Assembly: GCA_002335175.1 (NCBI GenBank)
Contig: DDCA01000001.1
Location: 372,001-436,000, forward strand
DNA: 64,000 nt
Source: Candidatus Saccharibacteria bacterium UBA2018
GTDB taxonomy: Bacteria > Patescibacteriota > Saccharimonadia > Saccharimonadales > Saccharimonadaceae
Direction: 5' to 3'
Position numbers and translations under genes: made by a program. Shown here piece after piece: positions 33,890-41,102 of the stretch. The stretch's first letter is position 1; each line of letters begins with the position of its first letter. The notes beneath the pieces are model-generated. The model was not told the DNA's origin. It saw only the letters and a list, made by a program, of their open reading frames with translations, and searched no databases.

Positions 33890-34240
33890 TTATTTTATGA
33901 ACGGTGATTGAAGCCAATCCATCCCGAGGTTAAACCAAGCGTTCAAAAGCCCATAGCCGTTTAAGAGCCAAATCGTAACGACAACCACTAGAACTGTTAG
34001 AATCGCCGTGATTGACTGTACAAACCAGTTCTGGCGTTTGATCCATCGGCCCCATGCATCGTACCTCTCCCGGCCATATGCGAGAACACGCGCCGCCCAA
34101 GGGTAGTCTTTCGCGAGTATGGCGAGCCCTGCGAAGACTATTAGCCAACCCGGCCCAGGGTATGGGATCGCAATGATTCCGACAAGAAGAACAAGCCCTC
34201 CTACTACTGTCCGAGTAGCTTTTTTTGTTTTTTCATTCAT
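33890..34240 (-). CDS. PGPGW-motif membrane protein
   Basis: 116 residues with three membrane segments. The motif PYPGPGWLIVFAGLAILA is the hallmark of the TIGR02611 family of uncharacterised membrane proteins. It is the last gene of the ligA unit and overlaps the rdgB stop by 4 bp. Confidence 0.8.
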   Translation of the reverse strand: MNEKTKKATRTVVGGLVLLVGIIAIPYPGPGWLIVFAGLAILAKDYPWAARVLAYGRERYDAWGRWIKRQNWFVQSITAILTVLVVVVTIWLLNGYGLLNAWFNLGMDWLQSPFIK

Positions 34241-34821
34241 TCTTTTGGCTCATGTTCATCGAGAAATTTCCGAAGTTCATCAAATGGTCGCACGGCTTCG
34301 TATACTTTGTCGTATTCTTTGTCATCAAGCTCAGCTCGCGTCTTTGTATAACCATCAGGAATGAATATGGTATCAGTTCCTATACCATTAGTACCTTTTG
34401 GATGTTTGGCAGTCGTGCCTCCTAGAGACCTTTCAAATACCATCAGGGTATTGCCGTCAAAGTATCCAATCGCCGACGTAACAACAGCGGACCGGTCGTC
34501 GAACGAATCTATCATCCGGCACATCTTTTCCGCACCATCGTGAGATTCGACAAAGAATTTTGTAAATGGGCCTGGCAATCCATTCAGCGCATTAAAACCA
34601 TAGCTAAAATCGTCTACAATAACGGGTGCCTGAATTTTGTCGTAAGCCTGGCGGACTTTGTGCTCAACCAGCCGTGCCAAATCCACGGTCTGAATTTCAT
34701 CAAGCTCAACCTTTTGATGCTTTAATGGCCGGCCGAGCAATTGGCTAGCCTTCTCCGCTTTGTGTTGGTTACCGGTTACAAATACAAGTTCTGCTTCCAT
34801 ATGTGCCGCTGTGTTCTTCAA
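34237..34821 (-). CDS. rdgB: RdgB/HAM1-type non-canonical purine NTP pyrophosphatase
   Basis: 194 residues of the Ham1 family: VFVTGNQHKAEKASQLL at the N-terminus, then VDDFSYGFNALNGLPGPF, which holds the catalytic Asp, and GTNGIGTDTIFIPDG near the end. It hydrolyses ITP and XTP to keep them out of nucleic acids. It overlaps NUDIX upstream and the PGPGW gene downstream by 4 bp each, so nucleotide cleaning is co-expressed with DNA ligase. Confidence 0.88.
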   Translation of the reverse strand: MKNTAAHMEAELVFVTGNQHKAEKASQLLGRPLKHQKVELDEIQTVDLARLVEHKVRQAYDKIQAPVIVDDFSYGFNALNGLPGPFTKFFVESHDGAEKMCRMIDSFDDRSAVVTSAIGYFDGNTLMVFERSLGGTTAKHPKGTNGIGTDTIFIPDGYTKTRAELDDKEYDKVYEAVRPFDELRKFLDEHEPKE

Positions 34822-35216
34822 AATAAATCTCCTAGTTTCCGTATATAAGGGTCAAGTGTTTCTTGTGCAAGAATCTGCTCTTTTGTCATCCATTCTGAAT
34901 TATCATGCTCGTCGCTAAGCTGGATTTGCCCCTCGGCTGAACCAATATAGGTGAGACGGACGACGTGAAGATTCTTCGATTCAACGAAAATATCCTGAGC
35001 TCCAATCAGCTGTGGATGCAGCTGCAACATAAGACCCGTTTCTTCTAACACTTCACGCGTAAGGGCATTAGCAAGTGGCTCGTCCGCCACAATTCTGCCG
35101 CCTGGGATATCCCAGATTTGCTCTTCGCCGCGGCCGAGGGCCTGTGATCTGCGTAAAAGCAGGTACTCGCCCTCGTCATTTTTTAGTAGAACTTTTACCC
35201 CAACTTGTAGATTCAT
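34818..35216 (-). CDS. NUDIX hydrolase
   Basis: 132 residues with the Nudix box GGRIVADEPLANALTREVLE followed by ETGL, containing the metal-binding Glu residues. Substrate cannot be read from sequence; MutT-like cleaning of oxidised nucleotides fits the operon with rdgB and ligA. Starts 4 bp inside the ligA stop codon and ends 4 bp into rdgB. Confidence 0.92.
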   Translation of the reverse strand: MNLQVGVKVLLKNDEGEYLLLRRSQALGRGEEQIWDIPGGRIVADEPLANALTREVLEETGLMLQLHPQLIGAQDIFVESKNLHVVRLTYIGSAEGQIQLSDEHDNSEWMTKEQILAQETLDPYIRKLGDLF

Positions 35217-37219
35217 AGCAGTTTTAGAAATTCCTGTTCGTTAATAACTTTTGTGCCATAAGTCTGGGCTTTCTTAAGCTTGCTCGCGCCAACATTGCCA
35301 CCGGCAACTAAGTAGGTAGTGTCTTTGCCGACGCTGGATTGGAATGTTCCTCCTAGAGCCCTGATTCTCTCAGCAGCTTCGTCGCGGCTCATATGTTCCA
35401 GTGTTCCGGTAACGACAAAGCTTTGACCATCCAATTTACCTGATTTTTTTTCAAAATAAGGCTCGACGCCGACTTGTTTGAATTTTTCGAGCAGATTCTG
35501 ATTATCCTCGTCAACAAACCAAGCCGCGACGCTTTCAGCCACGACTTCTCCAACGCCATCAACATTTCGCAGCTCGTCAATTGTGGCGCGTGACAATTTA
35601 TCAAGTGACCCGAATTGGTTCACTAAATCAATGGCTGTTTGGACGCCGACATGACGGATTCCGAGTGCATAAACAAACCGCTCGAGCGGCGGATGTTTTT
35701 TATCGGCAATCGCATTTAATAATTTCTCGGCTGAAATTTCTGCAAAGCGGTCAAGGGTTAGTAGCTGTTCTTTTGTCAGTGTATAAATATCTGCAAAGTC
35801 ATTTACTAAACCGGCGTCAACAAGCGCTATAACATTCTTCTCACCCAGCGTGTCGATATCTAGGGCGCCCCTTGAAGCAAAATGCTGCAATGCGCGCTTA
35901 AGGAGCAAAGGGCCGGTTGCACCCTTTACGCGGTAAACGGCTTCACCTTCGCCACGTTCGAACTCGAGTTCAGGATATTGGCGCTTTAGCTCGCCTGGAT
36001 AGTCAAATGGCTTTGCATTATGTGGACGCAGTTCAATCAGAACACGTTCAACTTGCGGAATGATGTCACCGGCTTTAAAAATAATCACCGTGTCACCAAC
36101 CCGAACGTCTTTGCGTCTTATTTCGTCGGCATTGTGAAGACTGGCATGCTGGACGGTCGTCCCGGCAACGTCAACCGGATCGAATACTGCCACCGGCGTT
36201 GCTGCACCTGTCCGGCCAATTGAAATGACAATGTCTTTTACGATTGTAGTTGCCTCTTCGGCTGCGTATTTGTATGCCACTGCGCCGCGGGGACTTTTGC
36301 CAACGACTCCGAGCCGCTCAAACCATTCACGATCATTGACTTTAATAACTACGCCGTCGGTATTATATGGAAGGTTATTCCGCTTCGTATCGAGCTCGTT
36401 AACGAACTGCATCACTTCGTCGACCGAGCTTACCTTACGCGACTGCCCACTTGTTGCGATACCGATTTGGTTCAACATATCGTATGCATCTTGATTCGTT
36501 GGTACCTCATTTTCTGGCCGCAATAGGTCGTAGCCAAAAAATGTTAAAGGACGCTCGGCTACGAGCTTAGGGTTCAGCTGGCGGATTGTACCAGCCGCCA
36601 GATTGCGTGGATTTTTAAACGATGGTAGTCCCTGTTTCTCACGCGCTTTATTAAGCGTTTCAAAATCATTTTTCAACATGACGATTTCACCACGCACTTC
36701 AGTGCGACCGGCTAGTAAAAAGTCGTGCTTTTGGTTTTTACGAAGCCTGAGCGGTACATTTTCAATCGTGCGAACGTTCATTGTCACGTCTTCGCCGACC
36801 CTACTGTCGCCACGTGTAACGGCTTGGACCAATACGCCATTTTCGTACACAAGCGCACAAGCCAACCCGTCCATTTTTATGTCGCAGTAGAACTCGTGCT
36901 TGCGGCCAGGAAGTAACTTGTCCATCCGAGTGACCCATTGTTCAACTTCACCGGAATCAAACACATCATTCAAGCTAATCATTGGAACCTGATGGGTTAC
37001 TTTTGTAAACTTGTCGAGAGCCGTGCCGGCCACACGTTGAGTCGGACTATCAGGAGTAATGAGCTCCGGGTACGCTGCTTCAAGTTGTGATAGCTCATGC
37101 TTCAGACTGTCGGCTGCCGCTTCACTCATGGTTGATTCGTTCAACACATGATAATGGTAACGATAATCGTTGATAATATCGCGAAGCTGTTTAATCCGCT
37201 CTTTAGGCTGGTCCGGCAT
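35213..37219 (-). CDS. ligA: NAD-dependent DNA ligase
   Basis: 668 residues, standard length and domain order: N-terminal Ia domain (IINDYRYHYHV), adenylation domain with the AMP-accepting lysine in DIKMDG, OB fold (SIGRTGAATPVAVFDPV), tandem HhH motifs, and a C-terminal BRCT domain (LDGQSFVVTGTLEHMSRDEA). The zinc finger normally between OB fold and HhH appears altered: LKRQYPELEFERGEGEAVYR lacks the four-cysteine pattern. It seals nicks in replication and repair. Overlaps the upstream membrane gene by 17 bp. Confidence 0.95.
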   Translation of the reverse strand: MPDQPKERIKQLRDIINDYRYHYHVLNESTMSEAAADSLKHELSQLEAAYPELITPDSPTQRVAGTALDKFTKVTHQVPMISLNDVFDSGEVEQWVTRMDKLLPGRKHEFYCDIKMDGLACALVYENGVLVQAVTRGDSRVGEDVTMNVRTIENVPLRLRKNQKHDFLLAGRTEVRGEIVMLKNDFETLNKAREKQGLPSFKNPRNLAAGTIRQLNPKLVAERPLTFFGYDLLRPENEVPTNQDAYDMLNQIGIATSGQSRKVSSVDEVMQFVNELDTKRNNLPYNTDGVVIKVNDREWFERLGVVGKSPRGAVAYKYAAEEATTIVKDIVISIGRTGAATPVAVFDPVDVAGTTVQHASLHNADEIRRKDVRVGDTVIIFKAGDIIPQVERVLIELRPHNAKPFDYPGELKRQYPELEFERGEGEAVYRVKGATGPLLLKRALQHFASRGALDIDTLGEKNVIALVDAGLVNDFADIYTLTKEQLLTLDRFAEISAEKLLNAIADKKHPPLERFVYALGIRHVGVQTAIDLVNQFGSLDKLSRATIDELRNVDGVGEVVAESVAAWFVDEDNQNLLEKFKQVGVEPYFEKKSGKLDGQSFVVTGTLEHMSRDEAAERIRALGGTFQSSVGKDTTYLVAGGNVGASKLKKAQTYGTKVINEQEFLKLL

Positions 37220-38300
37220 CGTCTTCTACGACCTTTCTATATAGTAAGAACATATACGCCGATGCCCAGACGACGGCTGCTGAAGTAACCAGGGATATGG
37301 CAATCGGTACGATTGGCACATTTTTAAGTACAGGCAGCCACGATGAAAGCCCCCGTTCAATAAATATGACTGGCAGCACGAGCAAAATCCAGGCAATAGA
37401 GATAGTAAGCAGTAACCATAAAATCCGTAGCAGTATCCGTACTCGTCGTCCAATCACTAAATCACCAGCCGTACGTAGCGCTTGCCACGGATACATGCCG
37501 GGGAGTGTAACAATAATCAAAGCGACAACGCTACTGGTAGCCCAGTAGGCTGACACAAGGCCTAGAAGGCCGCTAATAATCCAAAATACCATTGATAAAA
37601 AGCCATTGTCGAGAATACCGGTTGAACCGGCAACGTTGAGGATAATGATAGCTAAAAACAGTGGTATAAGCTGGATTGTTACTACCATAAGCACAAGTGC
37701 CGTCGCGACAATCGGGCTACCGGCACTGTATATGGCATCACGTAAACGTGGAACATGCCCCGCTAAGATAGCCCGTAATAACCAGACGGCCGTTAACCAG
37801 GTCAATAACGCGAAGAACCCGGCATATACTTGCTGGACGTCGTTTAATTGCGGTGCGAAGCTGCCGCTCACACCTGAAATGATAAGTAGGCCAGCCTTCC
37901 CTAATTCGCCCCACCCTCCGCTTAACAATGTCTTACCGGATTCACTTAGCGTGTCGCTCAGCTGCTGGTAAGCTTCTTGGGAGGCAAACCCAACAAAGAT
38001 GGCGCCAACGATTGCATAGAGCAGCGCAAGACTGCCGAACAACCTCCTGTGTTTAACAAGTGTCCGCCCCACACTAAACGTGAATGCCCAATACCCAGGT
38101 AGTTTGAGGGAACGAACATAATCGCGCCGATTAGTAAGACGAAAACTGCGATGCGGCCGCCTCGCTAAATACTCCTCCTTCCGCCGTTTCAAGCTTGAGA
38201 GAGTCCGACGCGGCCAGCTGCTAGGCTGCATGCGTTTTGACAGATTTGCTGGTTTTTTTGACCGTTTTTTTGATTGTTTGGTACGTGCTGGAGCAGCCAT
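37203..38300 (-). CDS. Polytopic membrane protein with long basic N-terminus
   Basis: 365 residues. The first ~80 are Arg/Lys-rich and hydrophilic (KQSKKRSKKPANLSKR, then PRRTLSSLKRRKEEYLARRP), followed by six or so membrane segments. The layout resembles uncharacterised glycerophosphoryl-diester-type or DUF975-like integral proteins but no motif confirms either. The basic tail may contact nucleic acid or lipid head groups. It starts 3 bp after the htpX stop and overlaps ligA by 17 bp, so it is in that unit. Confidence 0.65.
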   Translation of the reverse strand: MAAPARTKQSKKRSKKPANLSKRMQPSSWPRRTLSSLKRRKEEYLARRPHRSFRLTNRRDYVRSLKLPGYWAFTFSVGRTLVKHRRLFGSLALLYAIVGAIFVGFASQEAYQQLSDTLSESGKTLLSGGWGELGKAGLLIISGVSGSFAPQLNDVQQVYAGFFALLTWLTAVWLLRAILAGHVPRLRDAIYSAGSPIVATALVLMVVTIQLIPLFLAIIILNVAGSTGILDNGFLSMVFWIISGLLGLVSAYWATSSVVALIIVTLPGMYPWQALRTAGDLVIGRRVRILLRILWLLLTISIAWILLVLPVIFIERGLSSWLPVLKNVPIVPIAISLVTSAAVVWASAYMFLLYRKVVEDDAGPA

Positions 38301-38303
38301 AAC

Positions 38304-39182
38304 CTAGAAAGAGTGGCCCATTTCACGAAGACGGGCTACCCTATCCTCTATTGGCGGGTGGGTGCTGAACAGTTTTGAAAAACTTGCACCCTTAAGAGGG
38401 TTCGCGAAGAACAAGTGAGCAGTTGAGCTATTTTGCCGGCGCAGGCCAGATCCGACACTTCCAAGCTTTTCAAGCGCCGTTGCCAATGCTTCCGGATCGC
38501 GCGTAGTCATAGCTCCCGTGGCGTCGGCGAGGTATTCCCGCTGCCGAGAAATTGCAGCCTGAACCATGATTGCAATTAGCGGAGCCAGGATAGCGGCAAT
38601 AATACCAAGCACGATAAATATTGGGTGCGGAGGCGTGTCATCGTCGCCACCGCCGAACCACATCATACGAAGAAACACATCTGCTAATAGGCCGATGGCA
38701 CTCACAAGCCCGAAGACTATCATCATAACTCGAATGTCATAATTTTTAACGTGGCCAAGTTCGTGGGCCATAACCGCTTCGAGTTCACGGTCTTCCATTA
38801 GCTCCAGTATGCCCGACGTGGCGGCCACATGGGCATGGTTCGGGTCCCGGCCGGTGGCAAATGCATTTGGCGCCGGGTCGTCAACGATATAGACTTTTGG
38901 CATTGGCATGCCCTCTGTAATCGCCAAGTTTTCTACTATGCGGTAAAGCCGCGGGTTGTCGGCCTTTTTTATCTGCTTGGCACCGTTTAGTGCCAACGCC
39001 ATTTTTGCTGCAATAAAATATTGAATTAACGCATAGATACAGGCACCGGCCAACGTTCCCCAAAAGATGCCGATACAGCCATAGTAGAGTGAGAACAAGT
39101 AGCCAATCACCGCAATTATCACGATGAACAACACCATAATCAAAACGGTGTTTCGCTTGTTGGCAGCGATGGCATTATACAT
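38304..39182 (-). CDS. htpX: HtpX-type membrane zinc metalloprotease
   Basis: 292 residues with four membrane segments and the M48 zinc motif HELGH in AVMAHELGHVKNYD; the third ligand is a Glu in REYLADATGA. N-terminal spans IMVLFIVIIAVIGYLFSLYY. HtpX degrades misfolded membrane proteins at the inner membrane. It directly follows lemA by 16 bp, a pairing common in bacteria. Confidence 0.93.
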   Translation of the reverse strand: MYNAIAANKRNTVLIMVLFIVIIAVIGYLFSLYYGCIGIFWGTLAGACIYALIQYFIAAKMALALNGAKQIKKADNPRLYRIVENLAITEGMPMPKVYIVDDPAPNAFATGRDPNHAHVAATSGILELMEDRELEAVMAHELGHVKNYDIRVMMIVFGLVSAIGLLADVFLRMMWFGGGDDDTPPHPIFIVLGIIAAILAPLIAIMVQAAISRQREYLADATGAMTTRDPEALATALEKLGSVGSGLRRQNSSTAHLFFANPLKGASFSKLFSTHPPIEDRVARLREMGHSF

Positions 39183-39198
39183 TGGTACGTACTACTTT

Positions 39199-39762
39199 CT
39201 AGAACTTAACTTCGACGGGCTTTTCGATACTGGCCATGTCATCGACTTCAAAGAATTCTTTGTTTGTGAAGCGGAACATAGCAGCTACGACGTTTGATGG
39301 GAACTGTTGGATCTTGGTGTTGATGTCACGTACACCACCGTTATAAAAGCGACGGGCGGCCTGAATCTTGTCCTCCGTGTCGACCAATTCGGCCTGAAGC
39401 TGTTGGAAGTTTTCGGTAGCTCGGAGCTGCGGGTATGCCTCGGCTACTGCGAATAGGCTTTTTAACGCCTGCTCGAACATGTTTTCAGCTTTGGCTGTTT
39501 CAGCGGGACCTTTATTTGTAGCATCGAGAACATTTGAACGGGCTTCCGTTACGTCTTGGAAGACTTTCTTTTCATGGGCAGCATAGCCCTTAACTGCTTC
39601 GACAAGATTAGGAATTAAATCAGCGCGACGCTTCAACTGTACGGTTATGTCACTCCACGCTTCTTGTACACGAACATTGAGTTTTACCAAACCGTTGTAT
39701 GTTGCCCACACAAAGATGGCGAGTACGACAACAACCGCAAGGATTATCCAAACTGTTATCAC
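39199..39762 (-). CDS. lemA: LemA family protein
   Basis: 187 residues: an N-terminal span (VWIILAVVVVLAIFVWATYN) and the coiled LemA domain with RVQEAWSDITVQLKRRADLI, PNLVEAVKGYA, FQQLQAELVDTEDKI, and RRFYNG. Function unclear; it often pairs with HtpX, as here. First gene of the lemA-htpX-membrane-ligA string. Confidence 0.93.
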   Translation of the reverse strand: MITVWIILAVVVVLAIFVWATYNGLVKLNVRVQEAWSDITVQLKRRADLIPNLVEAVKGYAAHEKKVFQDVTEARSNVLDATNKGPAETAKAENMFEQALKSLFAVAEAYPQLRATENFQQLQAELVDTEDKIQAARRFYNGGVRDINTKIQQFPSNVVAAMFRFTNKEFFEVDDMASIEKPVEVKF

Positions 39763-39815
39763 TTTACACCTGCTTTCTAACTGTTAATTACTGGTTATAG
39801 TATACCGTTTTTCAT

Positions 39816-39844
39816 ACAAAAAATCGACACCAAGGGTCGATTTT
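39816..39844 (-). terminator. Second terminator downstream of tRNA-Leu(UAA)
   Basis: AAATCGAC and GTCGATTT pair around ACCAAGG; on the minus strand TTTTTT follows. It separates the tRNA transcript from the lemA promoter. Confidence 0.7.
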
Positions 39845-39851
39845 AGTTACG

Positions 39852-39873
39852 TTGGTGCGCAAGGCGGGACTTG
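39852..39873 (-). repeat. Duplicated 3' end of tRNA-Leu(UAA)
   Basis: 22 bases identical to 39953-39974, which cover the CCA, acceptor strand and part of the T-arm of tRNA-Leu. The copy lies 101 bp downstream (in transcript sense) of the tRNA and has no tRNA body. Confidence 0.75.
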
Positions 39874-39910
39874 GCAAAGAAGCGTAGCGATAGCCGCACA
39901 CATTTGTAAA

Positions 39911-39937
39911 GCAAAAGGCGGGTTTAAGTCCCGCCAA
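39911..39937 (-). terminator. Terminator of tRNA-Leu(UAA), resembling a T-arm
   Basis: On the minus strand GGCGGG-ACTTAAA-CCCGCC followed by TTTT. The stem and loop closely copy the T-arm of the upstream tRNA-Leu, so it may derive from a duplicated tRNA piece. Confidence 0.65.
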
Positions 39938-39953
39938 AAATGTTTGCTGTATT

Positions 39954-40040
39954 TGGTGCGCAAGGCGGGACTTGAACCCGCACGGCCGTGAAGCCAAGGG
40001 ATTTTAAGTCCCTCGTGTCTACCAATTCCACCACTCGCGC
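39954..40040 (-). tRNA. tRNA-Leu(UAA)
   Basis: An 87-nt class II tRNA with acceptor GCGCGAG/CTTGCGC, anticodon loop CTTAAAA (anticodon TAA), long variable arm, T-loop TTCAAGT and encoded CCA. Confidence 0.93.
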
Positions 40041-40067
40041 GTAGCTTATCTGTGCGAAGCACACAAG

Positions 40068-40160
40068 TTTTACAAACAGCAAGCTTGGTTTGTAAAACTT
40101 TAAGGAGGAATGATGAAGGCCTCATGAGTGGACAAAAAGTTACGTCTTTGTCCACCCGGA
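40068..40160. repeat. Two strong hairpins in the spacer between tRNA-Leu and tRNA-Cys
   Basis: GTTTTACAAA and TTTGTAAAAC form a 10-bp stem at the left; GTGGACAAA and TTTGTCCAC form a 9-bp stem inside outer arms GGCCTC/GAGGCC at the right. Both lie within the expected tRNA precursor and could guide processing. Confidence 0.5.
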
Positions 40161-40180
40161 GGCCGGAGTCAATTCCGACG

Positions 40181-40254
40181 TGGAGGCACGTACGGGAGTT
40201 GCACCCGTCTAAACGGTTTTGCAGACCGCTGCGTAACTGCTCCGCCAACGCGCC
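40181..40254 (-). tRNA. tRNA-Cys(GCA)
   Basis: A 74-nt cloverleaf with acceptor GGCGCGT/ACGTGCC, anticodon loop CTGCAAA (anticodon GCA), U73 discriminator typical of tRNA-Cys, and encoded CCA. Confidence 0.93.
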
Positions 40255-40310
40255 ATTCCTCGATTGATTATAGCAAATAAGCCGAATTCTTCGGTGCTAC
40301 AATAATCTTT

Positions 40311-40823
40311 ATGCCAACTATAGGACTATACCCCGGGACGTTTGATTCTATTCACAGCGGCCATATTGCATTTGCTAAAACCGCGCAGTCCCAGTTTAAT
40401 CTCGACGCTGTTTACTTCTTGCCCGAAGAAACTCCTCGCTATAAGCAGCATGTCACCCCTGTAGATAAACGTATTCGTGCCATTTCGGAGGCGCTATCTT
40501 CCTCTACTGCCCTCTCCGTACTGAAGTTGGACTCAACGACGTTTACGATTAGTGGTACGCTACCCGAAATCGAACGTCGGTTCCCAGGGCATCGGTTCGC
40601 CCTGCTCGTCGGTTCGGATGTGGCTCTGGGCATTGTGCAGTGGGAAAATTTAGAACGGATGCTCCCCAGCTACCATCTCATTGTCGGTTTACGCGGTGAA
40701 ACAGCTGAACCGGAGATTCATGAAGCATTGGGGGCTATGAATGCCGGTATTAGAAAGAGCCTAAAAATCTCCTTTATTAAGACCGTTCATGCACATGTTT
40801 CATCATCTTCAATAAAACATTAG
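40311..40823 (+). CDS. NadD-like nicotinate/nicotinamide nucleotide adenylyltransferase
   Basis: 170 residues of the nucleotidyltransferase superfamily: GLYPGTFDSIHSGH contains the adenylate-binding GTFDxxHxGH motif, and the end VSSSSIKH resembles the ISSTxIR motif. NadD would adenylate NaMN toward NAD; CoaD-like use of phosphopantetheine is less likely given spacing and length. TPVDKRIRAIS is NadD-like. Followed by a terminator shared with tRNA-Leu(GAG). Confidence 0.75.
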   Translation: MPTIGLYPGTFDSIHSGHIAFAKTAQSQFNLDAVYFLPEETPRYKQHVTPVDKRIRAISEALSSSTALSVLKLDSTTFTISGTLPEIERRFPGHRFALLVGSDVALGIVQWENLERMLPSYHLIVGLRGETAEPEIHEALGAMNAGIRKSLKISFIKTVHAHVSSSSIKH

Positions 40824-40848
40824 AAATTTTGGCCGCTACCTGCCTTCC

Positions 40849-40886
40849 AAATAAAATAACCAGCCTTTCGGTTGGTTATTTTATTT
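40849..40886. terminator. Bidirectional terminator between nadD and tRNA-Leu(GAG)
   Basis: A perfect 14-bp stem, AAATAAAATAACCA against TGGTTATTTTATTT, extended by GCC/GGT and a TTTC loop. T-rich on both strands. Its right edge touches the CCA of the tRNA. Confidence 0.8.
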
Positions 40887-40973
40887 GGTGCGGCGAAGAG
40901 GACTTGAACCTCCACGAGCATAATGCTCACCAGCCCCTCAAGCTGACGCGTCTACCAATTCCGCCACCGCCGC
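40886..40973 (-). tRNA. tRNA-Leu(GAG)
   Basis: An 88-nt class II tRNA, acceptor GCGGCGG/TCGCCGC, anticodon loop TTGAGGG (anticodon GAG), long variable arm, T-loop TTCAAGT, encoded CCA. Confidence 0.93.
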
Positions 40974-41066
40974 ATAAATATAAAATGTGCTATGTATTTG
41001 GACTTTCGTCTTTGCCTAATAATAGACACGGCGTCTACACATCATTCGGTCGTGTTTCACACGAAC

Positions 41067-41082
41067 CCGCCACCGCCGCATA
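41067..41082 (-). repeat. Duplicated 5' end of tRNA-Leu(GAG)
   Basis: CCGCCACCGCCGCATA here is identical to 40961-40976, the 5' acceptor and D-arm start of tRNA-Leu plus the first bases of leader. Unlike the other two remnants this one copies the 5' end. Confidence 0.6.
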
Positions 41083-41102
41083 GGGTCTTATTATAGTTTG
41101 AT

